A stretch of 64,000 nt of DNA, taken from Rhodococcus aetherivorans (GTDB taxonomy: Bacteria > Actinomycetota > Actinomycetes > Mycobacteriales > Mycobacteriaceae). Below, piece by piece: positions 1 to 7,412 of the stretch. Where the stretch lies: positions 62,001 through 126,000 of the forward strand of contig NZ_JAALEG010000005.1 of assembly GCF_011058165.1 (NCBI RefSeq), given 5' to 3'. The notes below the pieces were generated by a model, which saw only the letters and a program-made list of their open reading frames with translations, did no database searches and was not told where the DNA came from. Each line of letters begins with the position of its first letter. The stretch's first letter is position 1. The position numbers were made by a program, and so were the translations under genes.

Positions 1-113
1 GATTCACGGAGGTCGCCCTCGTCCAGATCGGAGGTGACCGGCAGGGGCCGTTCATCCGGTGGGCCGAACAGGAACTGCTGCCGGCGCTGCGCAGCCTGTT
101 GCCGGGCTCATGA
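1..113 (+). CDS. C-terminal end of a probable LLM-class F420-dependent oxidoreductase (partial)
   Basis: The reading frame entering at base 3 gives 36 codons and stops with TGA at 111-113. The visible end contains VALVQIGGDRQGPFIRWAEQ followed by a Leu-Pro-rich tail. This resembles the C-terminus of luciferase-like monooxygenase proteins of the F420-dependent glucose-6-phosphate dehydrogenase-like group, where a V-x-Q-I-G-x-D segment precedes an F-x-x-x-W/Y-E-x-E-x-L-P-x-L helix. The catalytic domain lies outside the window, so the family call rests on this short tail only. The last codons and the stop sit in the first copy of a 26-bp tandem repeat. Confidence 0.55.
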   Translation, partial: FTEVALVQIGGDRQGPFIRWAEQELLPALRSLLPGS

Positions 114-192
114 AGCGCAGCCTGTTGCCGGGCTCATGAAGCGCAGCCTGTTGCCGGGCTCATGAAGCGCAGCCTGTTGCCGGGCTCGTGAA
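89..192. repeat. 26-bp tandem repeat, four copies, spanning a stop codon
   Basis: Four head-to-tail copies occupy 89-114, 115-140, 141-166 and 167-192. The first three are identical and the fourth differs by one base (A to G at 188). Copy 1 includes the last seven codons and TGA of the upstream gene; copies 2-4 are non-coding 3' duplications. It is too short and has no spacers, so it is not a CRISPR array. Confidence 0.95.
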
Positions 193-193
193 A

Positions 194-211
194 CGCCGCG
201 CGCTCGCGGCG
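194..211. terminator. Small GC hairpin after the tandem repeat
   Basis: CGCCGCG (194-200) pairs with CGCGGCG (205-211) around a CGCT loop. It lies just after the repeat array and could end transcription of the first gene, but no T-run follows. Confidence 0.35.
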
Positions 212-312
212 CGATGGTCTCGGTAGTAGTCAGTTTCGCTGACGCCGCAGATCTCGGACCCGCATGCTCCCGCGAGCGCACCCGACGGTCGCCGGCGTCG
301 AAGGGTGCCGAG

Positions 313-648
313 ATGAACGTCGAACCGCGGATGGCCGGGTTGCGCCAATGGCGCACCGATCGCCTCGAGGATCTCGTGGCCCAGCTCGAACGCACGACCG
401 ATCCCGCGCTGCCCTGCTTCGCCCGCGACGTCGCGCGCACCGAGCTGGCGCTGCGCCGGGAGGGCGGAACGGTGGACTGGGTGTGCCGTGTCAGGGCACA
501 GCCGAGGTCCGACGGTCGTTCCGTGCTGCTGACCCTGGCGTTGCCCACGACGCTGTCGGAGCCGGAGGTGCGCGACGCGGCTCTGGTCCGCGCCCGCGAA
601 CTGTTCGGGTCCGACGTCGTCGTCGACAGCGTGCAGTTCGGCGACTGA
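313..648 (+). CDS. Hypothetical protein, 111 aa
   Basis: I do not recognise this protein. ATG at 313 is preferred over upstream starts because AAGGG lies about 8 bases before it and the residues ahead of it look random. The product is soluble, Arg/Glu/Asp-rich, with an N-terminal helical half and a V-rich C-terminal half ending VVVDSVQFGD. One Cys near residue 40 and another near residue 58 are the only cysteines. It faces the next gene convergently across 17 bases. Codon use matches the neighbours (G/C third positions), supporting real coding, but no function can be assigned. Confidence 0.6.
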   Translation: MNVEPRMAGLRQWRTDRLEDLVAQLERTTDPALPCFARDVARTELALRREGGTVDWVCRVRAQPRSDGRSVLLTLALPTTLSEPEVRDAALVRARELFGSDVVVDSVQFGD

Positions 649-665
649 GGGGTTCGCCGAGCCGG

Positions 666-923
666 TCAGGGTCCGAGCCGGACGGCCGAGACCAGGCCGG
701 ACACCGTGGCGACGGTACCGACCGCCACGAAGCCGGTCACCATGGTGGCGACGGCCCCCGCGGAGACGACCGTGCCGAGGACGGTGCCCACGCGGGGACG
801 CAGGCCGGAGGCCGGACGGATCGGGGCCGGCTCCTCGAGGCGTATCGAGTGGGGCGCCGCCGGAATCGTCGCGGCCGGCAGAGCGAAGAGGGGGTCGGGT
901 CGGTGGGCGATGTTCTCGGACAT
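666..923 (-). CDS. Small hypothetical membrane protein, 85 aa
   Basis: Read on the minus strand from ATG at 921-923, with GGGGA about 10 bases upstream. Residues 1-43 are polar and Pro-rich. Residues 45-82 are one long hydrophobic Val/Ala/Gly/Thr stretch able to form one or two membrane helices (VGTVLGTVVSAGAVATMVTG onward). The open frame continues upstream to about 1172, but that extension is Arg/Pro-rich and looks non-coding. Unknown function; small single-gene transcription unit convergent with the 313-648 gene. Confidence 0.55.
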   Translation of the reverse strand: MSENIAHRPDPLFALPAATIPAAPHSIRLEEPAPIRPASGLRPRVGTVLGTVVSAGAVATMVTGFVAVGTVATVSGLVSAVRLGP

Positions 924-1121
924 ATCAGTGTTTCCCCGTCCGTCGTTGACACCTTGTGCCTCCAGTGTCGCGGCGGCGGGTCTCCGGCAGATGGCCGCAT
1001 TTTGAACTCTGGGTTTCGTGGAGTCGGCGTCGTCGGTCCCGGTTCCGGGGCACCGCGGGCGAGGCAGCGGCGTGGCAGTACGGTGATCCGCCCGAGTGTG
1101 CCGGCCCGCACGCGCCCGGAT

Positions 1122-1152
1122 GCCGGTCACCGCCCCCTGCGCGGTGACCGGC
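1122..1152. other. Strong stem-loop in a 520-base non-coding stretch
   Basis: GCCGGTCACCGC (1122-1133) pairs perfectly with GCGGTGACCGGC (1141-1152) around a 7-base loop. It lies in 924-1440, where I see no credible gene in either direction; the listed long frames there have shadow-type composition. It may be a terminator or regulatory structure between the divergent small membrane gene and the riboswitch transcript. Confidence 0.45.
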
Positions 1153-1444
1153 CCGCCGGTCCGCCGCATCACCCGACGTTCCGGCGCGTTGCCCCTCGGA
1201 AGAGGGGCCGGTGGCGACGCCCCGGCCGCACGAGGGCGCAGTCCGTTCGACAGCCACCATCAATCGGAACGCACCGGGGATCGCCGCGGTTCCGGAGCCG
1301 AGGTCGCGAACGGGGTGAAAGTGAGGGTGAAAACCGGGGGAGGGCGGCGGACGATGGAACGGCGCTCCGGGTGGCCGTCCCGACGGACCCGCGCACCGGT
1401 GGCCGACCCTGCGATGCGAGCCGGCCGCCGACATGCATAATGGC

Positions 1445-1555
1445 CGCAGCGTTGCTGACGCCCGTGCAGGGAAAGTCCGGTCCGAGTCCGGCGCTGACCC
1501 GCAACGGTAGGCCGTCCATCCGACGGTGAGCCCGATCGCCTGCACGGGGGTGCGC
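1445..1555 (+). promoter_or_regulatory. Cobalamin riboswitch (aptamer)
   Basis: The core matches the B12 aptamer: GGGAAAGTCCGG at 1469-1480, GAGTCCGGCGCTGACCCGCA at 1484-1503 continuing ACGGTAG, then a B12-box-like GAGCCCGATCGCCTGC at 1528-1543. CCCGTGCAGG (1461-1470) and CCTGCACGGG (1539-1548) are perfect reverse complements and form the closing stem. Outer boundaries are approximate. It is followed by about 120 bases of leader and then a binding-protein-dependent ABC transporter, which fits a corrinoid-repressed uptake operon. Confidence 0.88.
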
Positions 1556-1645
1556 GACTCCGGTATTTCGTCGTGGTCTACGAGATGGAGTCCAGCAGGG
1601 TAGCCGGTGCCCGCTGTCCGGGGTCGCTGCCGTGCCGGAGTCTGC

Positions 1646-1672
1646 CTCGTGCCACCTGAGCAGAGCACGAGG
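1646..1672 (+). promoter_or_regulatory. Hairpin covering the Shine-Dalgarno of the transporter operon
   Basis: CTCGTGC (1646-1652) pairs with GCACGAG (1665-1671) around a 12-base loop, and the 3' arm contains the GAGG (1669-1672) that serves ATG 1677. A second pairing, GACTCCGG (1556-1563) with CCGGAGTC (1635-1642), links the end of the aptamer to the base of this hairpin. Together they look like a translational expression platform that hides the ribosome binding site when B12 is bound; which pairing forms with ligand is inference. Confidence 0.6.
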
Positions 1673-1676
1673 TCCC

Positions 1677-2699
1677 ATGCCCGTCGACTTCCGCCGTCCC
1701 GTGCGAGACGCCGCCGCGGTTCTCGCCGCCCTGACCGTCGCCACCGCGGCCCTGTCGGGTTGCTCGCGGGGCGCAGACACCGGCGCCACCCCGCCGGCCG
1801 CGGCCTTCGGCGAACCGGTGACGATCACCAACTGCGGACGCACCGCGACCTACGACGCGCCCCCGCAGCGGATCGTGTCGATGAACGACCACGTCACCGA
1901 AACCCTGATCCAGATGGGCGTGGGGGATCGCATCGTCGGTATGGGCTACGGCGAGAAGGACGACCCGCTGCCCGAGACGGCCGAGCAGTTCCGGGCGATT
2001 CCGTCGCTGGCTGCCGAGTACCCCACGTACGAGCAGATCCGCGACCTCGACCCGGATCTGGTCGTCGGCGGGATGCGCAGCGCATTCGACGACAAGACCG
2101 GACGCGGGCGGGACGCACTCGAGCAGGCGGGTATCCGCACGTTCCTGTTCTCCGAGTACTGCGGTGCCGGCTTCTCCGATATCGCGTTGCTGAAGAACGA
2201 CTTCGCCCAACTCGGCGCCCTCCTCGGTACCGAGGAACAGGCCGCGGCCCTGACCGAATCGATTACCGCGGAACTCGACGCGGTACGCGCCCGCCTGGAG
2301 CAGGCCGCCGTCGCGCCGGTGCGCACCTTCTTCTACGACTCGGGCGAAGCCGAGCCGCTCTCGGTCGGCGGCGTGGGCATCGGCAACCTCATCGCCGAAT
2401 ACGCCGGCGCCGACAACATCACCGCCGAAGGCCCGAAACCGTACTTCACCACCGGCTGGGAGGTCGTCGGCGAGCGCGCACCCGAGGCGATCGTCGTACT
2501 CGACTACGGCGCGACCAGCGCGGAGGACAAGATCGCCTATCTGAAGAACCAGCCGATCGTGGCCACCACGCCCGCCGTGCGCAACGATCGTTTCGTCGTC
2601 GTGCCGCTCGACGACTTCTTCGAGAGCTCGCGCATGGTCGACTCGGTCGCGACGATCGCCCGCGGACTGCACCCGGCCGCGTTCACGGATCCGGAATGA
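1677..2699 (+). CDS. Corrinoid ABC transporter substrate-binding lipoprotein (BtuF/FecB family)
   Basis: Extracytoplasmic binding protein of the TroA-like class III fold used for cobalamin, haem and siderophores. The chosen ATG at 1677 (340 aa) gives a short Arg-containing n-region, a hydrophobic core and lipobox LSGC near residue 26, so the mature protein is membrane-anchored. An ATG 45 bases upstream is in frame but would bury the signal. The sequence shows the first-lobe pattern APPQRIVSMNDHVTETLIQM and DLDPDLVVGGMRS, typical of the family. It is first of four overlapping genes and stops in the ATG of the permease (ATGA). The upstream cobalamin riboswitch makes a corrinoid the likely cargo; without it, an iron-siderophore annotation would be equally plausible. 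Confidence 0.85.
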   Translation: MPVDFRRPVRDAAAVLAALTVATAALSGCSRGADTGATPPAAAFGEPVTITNCGRTATYDAPPQRIVSMNDHVTETLIQMGVGDRIVGMGYGEKDDPLPETAEQFRAIPSLAAEYPTYEQIRDLDPDLVVGGMRSAFDDKTGRGRDALEQAGIRTFLFSEYCGAGFSDIALLKNDFAQLGALLGTEEQAAALTESITAELDAVRARLEQAAVAPVRTFFYDSGEAEPLSVGGVGIGNLIAEYAGADNITAEGPKPYFTTGWEVVGERAPEAIVVLDYGATSAEDKIAYLKNQPIVATTPAVRNDRFVVVPLDDFFESSRMVDSVATIARGLHPAAFTDPE

Positions 2700-3811
2700 C
2701 CCCCGCCGGTACCCTGGCCGACGCATCGGCGCCGCACGCCGGCGCCGCGGCGCCGGCCGCGCGGGGACGGGACGGGGGCGCGGCGCGTCGTTCGCTGTGG
2801 CTGATCCTGCCGCCGCTGCTCGCCGCACTCGTGCTGGCGCTGGCGGGCGCCGTGTCGCTGGGCACGGTGAACATCCCCTTCGGCGACGTGTGGGCGATCG
2901 TCGCGCACCGCCTCGCACCGGGGGCCTTCACGCCGTGGTGGACCGCGGCGCGGGAAGCGATCGTCGTCGAATCACGCCTGCCCCGGGCGTTGACGGCCGC
3001 CGTCGTCGGTGCCGCGCTCGCGATCGCCGGGGTGGTGGCGCAGGCGGTGACCCGCAACCCGCTGGCCGACCCCTACCTGTTGGGCGTGTCCTCCGGTGCC
3101 GGGTTCGGGGTGGTGCTGGTGACGGTCCTGGGTGTCGGCAGCGGCGCACTCGGAGCGTTCACCCTGCCGTTCGCGGCCTTCCTCGGAGCCCTGTTTCCGC
3201 TCGCCGGCGCGATCGCGGTGAGTCTGCGCGCCCATGCCGTCACCGCGATCGTCCTCGTCGGCGTGGCGATGTCGATGGTGTTCTCTGCGGCGACCACCTT
3301 CACCCTGCTGGTCCTGGGTGACGACCGTCAGATCGGTACGGTGATGCGTTGGCTGGCAGGAGGATTCGGGGATGCGACGTGGTCGATGCTCGCCGCGCCG
3401 GCGCTGGTCCTGCTCACCGTCGGCGGCGGCGTCCTGCTGTGCGGCCGGCAGCTGAACCTGCTGCTCGTCGGCGACGACGGGGCGACCGCCCTGGGAATGG
3501 ACGTGCGGCGGTTCCGCATCCTGATCCTGCTGGCGGTCTCTCTGCTCACCGCCGCGGCGGTGGCCGTCTCGGGGACCGTCGGATTCATCGGACTGCTGAT
3601 CCCGCACATCGCCGGCCATCTCGTCGGCCGCAACACCGTCCGGCTGATACCCGTGGCGGCGGTGGCCGGGGCGCTCGCGCTGGTCCTGGCCGACATGGTC
3701 GCCCGTTCGGTCAGCGGCTCGACCGAGCTGCCGGTGGGGGTCGTCACCGGTCTGCTCGGTGCGCCCGCCTTCCTCGTCATGCTGTGGCGCAGCTACGGGC
3801 GGGCACGATGA
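2696..3811 (+). CDS. Corrinoid ABC transporter permease (BtuC/FecCD family)
   Basis: Inner-membrane permease of 371 aa with about ten hydrophobic segments after a polar 35-residue Ala/Gly/Arg-rich tail. The family hallmark ESRLPRALTAAVVGAALAIA (from about residue 88) and the ATPase-coupling GFIGLLIPHIAGHLVG region (near residue 300) are both present. ATG 2696 overlaps the stop of the binding protein by four bases and its own stop overlaps the ATPase start in the same way, so the three subunits are translationally coupled. Substrate is inferred from the riboswitch, not from permease residues. Confidence 0.88.
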   Translation: MTPAGTLADASAPHAGAAAPAARGRDGGAARRSLWLILPPLLAALVLALAGAVSLGTVNIPFGDVWAIVAHRLAPGAFTPWWTAAREAIVVESRLPRALTAAVVGAALAIAGVVAQAVTRNPLADPYLLGVSSGAGFGVVLVTVLGVGSGALGAFTLPFAAFLGALFPLAGAIAVSLRAHAVTAIVLVGVAMSMVFSAATTFTLLVLGDDRQIGTVMRWLAGGFGDATWSMLAAPALVLLTVGGGVLLCGRQLNLLLVGDDGATALGMDVRRFRILILLAVSLLTAAAVAVSGTVGFIGLLIPHIAGHLVGRNTVRLIPVAAVAGALALVLADMVARSVSGSTELPVGVVTGLLGAPAFLVMLWRSYGRAR

Positions 3812-4590
3812 CCCGCCTGCGCGCCACCGGGGTCCGCGCGCGGCTGGGCGAACGCACCGTACTCGACGGGGTGGACCTCGACGTGGCCCCGGGCCGGGTG
3901 CTCGCCCTCGTCGGGCCCAACGGCAGCGGCAAGACGACCCTGCTGCGCGCCTGTTACCGCGCGGTGCGGGTCGGGGCCGGCGCGATCACCGTCGGCGACG
4001 AGGACGTCACGGACCTGAAGCGCCGCACGCTCGCGCGCCTCGTCGGGGTCGGCGTCCAGGAGCCGGTCTCGCTCGGTGGGACGACCGTGCGCGAATCGGT
4101 GCAGCTGGGACGCACCGCCCGGCGGGGATGGCTCGAACCGTTCGGTGACGACGACCGGGTGGTCGTCGAGGATGTGCTCGGCCGGCTCGGGCTGCTGCAC
4201 CTCGCCGATCGCGACGTGCTCGCCCTGTCCGGTGGGGAACGCCAGCGTGTGTCCATAGCCCGGGCCCTGGCCCAGCAACCCCGCGTGCTCCTGCTCGACG
4301 AGCCGACGAATCATCTCGACCTGCGCCACCAGCTGACCGTGCTGGAGTTGCTGCGCAGCCTCGCCGCGGACGGGCTCGCCGTGCTGGTGACGCTGCACGA
4401 CCTGCGGCTGGCGGCCGCGTACTGCGATCGCATGGCGGTACTGGACCACGGATCGGTGGTCGCTGCGGGAACCCCGGAAGACGTCCTGCATCCCGCCGTG
4501 CTGGCGGGGGTCTTCGGAGTTCGTGGCCGGGTGGCTGTGGACGGCGACGGACGACGCACGCTCGAGGTCTGGGGGCTCGCCGATGCCTGA
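3808..4590 (+). CDS. Corrinoid ABC transporter ATP-binding protein (BtuD/FecE family)
   Basis: Cytoplasmic ATPase of 260 aa. Walker A GPNGSGKTT is at residues 36-44, the signature LSGGERQRVS near 142, Walker B VLLLDEPTNH near 162 and the H-loop His in VTLHDLRLAA near 195. Length and motif order are those of FecE/BtuD subunits. ATG 3808 overlaps the permease stop; the 3' end overlaps the next gene by eight bases. It should energise import by the permease at 2696-3811. Confidence 0.9.
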   Translation: MTRLRATGVRARLGERTVLDGVDLDVAPGRVLALVGPNGSGKTTLLRACYRAVRVGAGAITVGDEDVTDLKRRTLARLVGVGVQEPVSLGGTTVRESVQLGRTARRGWLEPFGDDDRVVVEDVLGRLGLLHLADRDVLALSGGERQRVSIARALAQQPRVLLLDEPTNHLDLRHQLTVLELLRSLAADGLAVLVTLHDLRLAAAYCDRMAVLDHGSVVAAGTPEDVLHPAVLAGVFGVRGRVAVDGDGRRTLEVWGLADA

Positions 4591-5356
4591 CGGGCACGCC
4601 GACGCCGCGGCGCGTGCCTACGCCGCGGCCCGAACCCTGCTCGGCGACTTCGCGCACACCGTCGACCTCGGGACCGCCGTCCTTCCGGGCACGGTGACGA
4701 CCGATCCGCAGTGGCTGGCCGGACGGGTATCCGACACCGGCCGCAGGTGGGACTGCAGCGACCCTCGGGTCAACGGCACGCTCTGGTGGTACTCGGCCAG
4801 TTCAACCCTGGTGGCCGGACCCGTCGCGATGCTCCTGGCCACCGGCCACGCTCCCGATCCCGACCCGGCCCGGTTGCGCTGCGTGCTGCGGGAGGACGGC
4901 TACCTCGGCGCGGTGCGTTCCTCGCGCCTGCTGCCCGGGCCCGATGCCTTTGCGCGCGCTCTCGTGCCGGCGCTGTCGGCGATCATCGCGCCGCTCGCGC
5001 GGGTGTCGGGTGCGCCGGAGCGGGCGTTGTGGGCCGTCGCGTCCGACTCGATCGCCAACCGTGCCCTCGACGCCGGGCGTGCCGCCCACCGCGTCGACGA
5101 CGGGTGCACCCTCGCCGCCGCGCTGTCGCGGCCGCCGCTGCTGCCACCGCGTTTCGTCGACGTCGATCCCACCGGGAGCGTCACGGCGGCAGCTCCCGGA
5201 TCGCCGGAGCCGGCGGACGGGCGACGCTTCGTGCGACGCAGCTCCTGCTGCCTGATCTACCGGGCGACCGACAGCGGCAAGTGCACGAGCTGCCCGCGCC
5301 GGTCACCGGCCGACCGCGCCGCGGCGCTGGGGCGGTACGTCGCCGCGCAGGAGTAG
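4583..5356 (+). CDS. FhuF-like (2Fe-2S) reductase protein in the B12-riboswitch operon
   Basis: A 257-aa protein ending in the FhuF C-terminal cluster-binding motif: Cys222-Cys223, ten residues, Cys234, two residues, Cys237 (visible as SSCCLIYRATDSGKCTSCPR). FhuF proteins reduce ferric siderophores in the cytoplasm with a [2Fe-2S] centre. The N-terminal domain has the usual W-x-C and L-W-W-Y-S features (residues 56-71). ATG 4583 lies inside the ATPase gene, so it is co-translated with the transporter. Its place under a cobalamin riboswitch suggests either Co(III)-corrinoid reduction after uptake or that the operon handles an iron chelate; the former is inference. Confidence 0.8.
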   Translation: MPDGHADAAARAYAAARTLLGDFAHTVDLGTAVLPGTVTTDPQWLAGRVSDTGRRWDCSDPRVNGTLWWYSASSTLVAGPVAMLLATGHAPDPDPARLRCVLREDGYLGAVRSSRLLPGPDAFARALVPALSAIIAPLARVSGAPERALWAVASDSIANRALDAGRAAHRVDDGCTLAAALSRPPLLPPRFVDVDPTGSVTAAAPGSPEPADGRRFVRRSSCCLIYRATDSGKCTSCPRRSPADRAAALGRYVAAQE

Positions 5357-5360
5357 CGGA

Positions 5361-5765
5361 TCAGGCTGCCGCGAGCGCGATCAGCGCGATCGCCGGTGGC
5401 GTGCACTGCGCCGCGGCACCCCCGAGCCCGGCGCCGCGGGGCCGGCTCATGGCCATGCGGTCCGAGACGAACAGGGCGATCCCGGCGAGCAGCATGAACG
5501 AACACGTGTAGAGCACGAGCGCGCGTCCGACCGTGTCCTCGCCGGCCCGCCACAGGGCCACCCCCATCAGCGCGCCGGTGCCGAGGAACAGGTTGTAGAA
5601 GCCGACGTTGAACGCCCACATCCGCACCGCTGCGACGTCGCCGGTGGGGATGCGGAACAGGTCTTCGTGTATCGACGGCCGCCGGAACAGCAGCGTCTCC
5701 CACACGAAGGCGAGCAGATGCACGGCCGCGCCGACCAGCGCGGCGACCTGCGCGAGAACGATCAC
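5361..5765 (-). CDS. DUF1304 family membrane protein
   Basis: A 134-aa protein with four hydrophobic segments (about residues 3-22, 48-70, 80-100 and 122-134) and the DUF1304 signature pattern around HLLAFVWETLLFRRP and AFNVGFYNLFLGTGAL. Biochemical role of the family is unknown. GTG at 5763-5765 overlaps the stop of the upstream cupin gene (GTGA), so the two form a coupled pair read away from the LuxR regulator. It converges with the FhuF-like gene, only four bases apart. Confidence 0.8.
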   Translation of the reverse strand: MIVLAQVAALVGAAVHLLAFVWETLLFRRPSIHEDLFRIPTGDVAAVRMWAFNVGFYNLFLGTGALMGVALWRAGEDTVGRALVLYTCSFMLLAGIALFVSDRMAMSRPRGAGLGGAAAQCTPPAIALIALAAA

Positions 5766-6223
5766 GACGCACCTGCCTCCGCTGCGAGCGTGACCCCGTA
5801 CCGGTCGGCGACCTCTCGGAGAATCCGACCCGTCTCGTCCGGTGGACGCTCGTGCCCGAGGGCGTCGACCGCGCCGAAGAATCCGCCCATCGAGGTCCCG
5901 GCGGCGATCAGCAGGAAGGTCGCGGCGTCGGTCAGGACGGTGAAGGAGTTCACCGTTCCCGGCGCGAGGGTGATCGTGTCCCCGGCCGCGAGCTCGTGAC
6001 CGGTCGCTGCGGCACGGACCAGGATCCGGCCGCTCAGCACGTGATACGACTTGGCCCACGGTTCGGCGTGCAGCGGCGCCGGCTCGGTGCGCGGGGCCTC
6101 GACGAGGAAGAGCTCGTAGGCTCCGCCGGCGTGTGCACCGGTGGACAGGACCGTGACGGTTGCGTCGGGCAGGGTGAGGCGACGGCCCTCGCCCATCCTG
6201 CAGAGTTCGATGTTGTCGGACAT
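5762..6223 (-). CDS. Cupin-domain protein
   Basis: A 153-aa protein with one cupin barrel at about residues 30-110: the first motif includes PLHAEPWAKSYHVLSG and the second PGTVNSFTVLTDAATFLLIA. Metal-ligand positions are partly kept (H52 and H61 region), but the second-motif His is replaced (PGTVNSF), so metal binding is uncertain. The C-terminal 40 residues form a polar helical tail. ATG at 6221-6223 is used here; a GTG nine bases upstream is also possible. First gene of the pair with DUF1304, divergent from a LuxR regulator 87 bases away. Confidence 0.8.
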   Translation of the reverse strand: MSDNIELCRMGEGRRLTLPDATVTVLSTGAHAGGAYELFLVEAPRTEPAPLHAEPWAKSYHVLSGRILVRAAATGHELAAGDTITLAPGTVNSFTVLTDAATFLLIAAGTSMGGFFGAVDALGHERPPDETGRILREVADRYGVTLAAEAGAS

Positions 6224-6255
6224 GTCTGTCACGTTAGGAACCGCCCGGCCGATGG

Positions 6256-6279
6256 CCCATCCCCGAAAACGGGGATGGG
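6256..6279. promoter_or_regulatory. Perfect 24-bp palindrome between divergent cupin and LuxR genes
   Basis: CCCATCCCCG (6256-6265) and CGGGGATGGG (6270-6279) flank AAAA. It is centred in the 87-base gap between the two start codons and is probably the operator through which the LuxR protein controls itself and the cupin/DUF1304 pair. It could also act as an RNA hairpin. Confidence 0.65.
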
Positions 6280-6310
6280 TACAGGTCCGCCACCAGCGCA
6301 TACTGGGTTC

Positions 6311-7378
6311 ATGCTCGAGATCCGGGCGGAGAAGGTGGGCCGCGAGGTGGTGGCGCTCGCGGCCGCGGGCGCCGATGTGACGCAGGTGCACGGGCGCGCC
6401 ATCGAACTCGTCGGCCGGACGGTGCGCAGCGACCTGACGTGCTGGGCGATGATCGATCCCCGGTCCCTGACGATCGGTTCCATGACGAGCGGACCCGACC
6501 GGGTTCCGCCGGAATACGAGCCGCTGCTCGCCGAGAGCGAGTACCGCGGGCGGGATCCCGGCACTTTCGCCGAGCTGTTCCGCAACGGCCGCAGTGCGGC
6601 CCGGGGATCCGAGCTGCCCCCGGACGAGGTGGCCCACAGTCTTCGCCACGCCGGGGTGTGGCGTCCGCTCGGGTTGGACCACGAACTGCGCGTGATCTTC
6701 CGCATCGGCGGACTGTGCTGGGGTGCGGCCGGATTCGTTCGGTCCGGGGCGGACTTCACCGACTCGGAGGTCGAGTTCCTCACGCGGGTGGCGCCGGCGG
6801 TGGCGTCGGCGACCCGCGCCGCCGTGTGCGCCACCGCCGCCTCGCGCCTGGGCGACCCGGGTCCGGCGGTCGTACTCACCGGGGCCGCGGGTGAGCCGCT
6901 CGCGCTCACAGCGGCCGCCCGCGACTGGCAGGACCGATTCGACGAGATCGCGCCCGGACGGCTGGCCGTCATGGTGCGCGCCGCCGCGTTCGGGGCGCGT
7001 GCGAGCGGTTCGGGTGTGTTCCGAACGCGGATCCGCGACGCCACCGGCGGGTGGATCCTGATGCGGGCCACCGCGCTGCTGGGCGGTGCCGAACCGCAGA
7101 CCGTGGTCACCATCGAGCATGCGACCGGCCTCGAACTCGCCGAGTTGCTGCTCGCCGCATACGCGCTCACCGCCCGCGAACGGGACGTGTGCCTCGAGGT
7201 GATGGCCGGATACTCGACCGCCGAGATCGCCGACCGTCGCGGTATCACTCCGAACACCGTCCACGATCACCTCAAGGCGATCTACACGAAGACCGGAGTC
7301 CGCAGCAGGGCCGAACTCACCGCCCGCCTGCGGTCCGATCGGGACCTGCGCCGAACCACAGCCGCCGGGCCGGAGTGA
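6311..7378 (+). CDS. LuxR-family transcriptional regulator
   Basis: A 355-aa DNA-binding regulator. Residues about 1-200 form a GAF/PAS-like sensory region (contains DLTCWAMIDP and ELRVIFRIGGLCWGAAGFVR). A middle linker follows, and the C-terminal LuxR helix-turn-helix is at about 285-340: LTARERDVCLEVMAGYSTAE, then IADRRGITPNTVHDHLKAIY. No receiver domain or phospho-acceptor Asp is seen, so it likely senses a ligand directly. ATG 6311 follows the divergent promoter region with the 6256-6279 palindrome. The neighbouring cupin and DUF1304 genes are its probable targets. Confidence 0.85.
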   Translation: MLEIRAEKVGREVVALAAAGADVTQVHGRAIELVGRTVRSDLTCWAMIDPRSLTIGSMTSGPDRVPPEYEPLLAESEYRGRDPGTFAELFRNGRSAARGSELPPDEVAHSLRHAGVWRPLGLDHELRVIFRIGGLCWGAAGFVRSGADFTDSEVEFLTRVAPAVASATRAAVCATAASRLGDPGPAVVLTGAAGEPLALTAAARDWQDRFDEIAPGRLAVMVRAAAFGARASGSGVFRTRIRDATGGWILMRATALLGGAEPQTVVTIEHATGLELAELLLAAYALTARERDVCLEVMAGYSTAEIADRRGITPNTVHDHLKAIYTKTGVRSRAELTARLRSDRDLRRTTAAGPE

Positions 7379-7412
7379 TCGCACCGGCCGAGCGCATCTG
7401 CCAAGATCAGGC

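Noticed and set aside
89-192. Possible CRISPR array
   Set aside because: Copies are directly adjacent with no spacers and include a gene end; no cas genes in the window.
1169-1843. Minus-strand frame opposite the riboswitch and binding-protein start
   Set aside because: It is antisense to the conserved riboswitch and lacks a ribosome binding site and protein-like composition.
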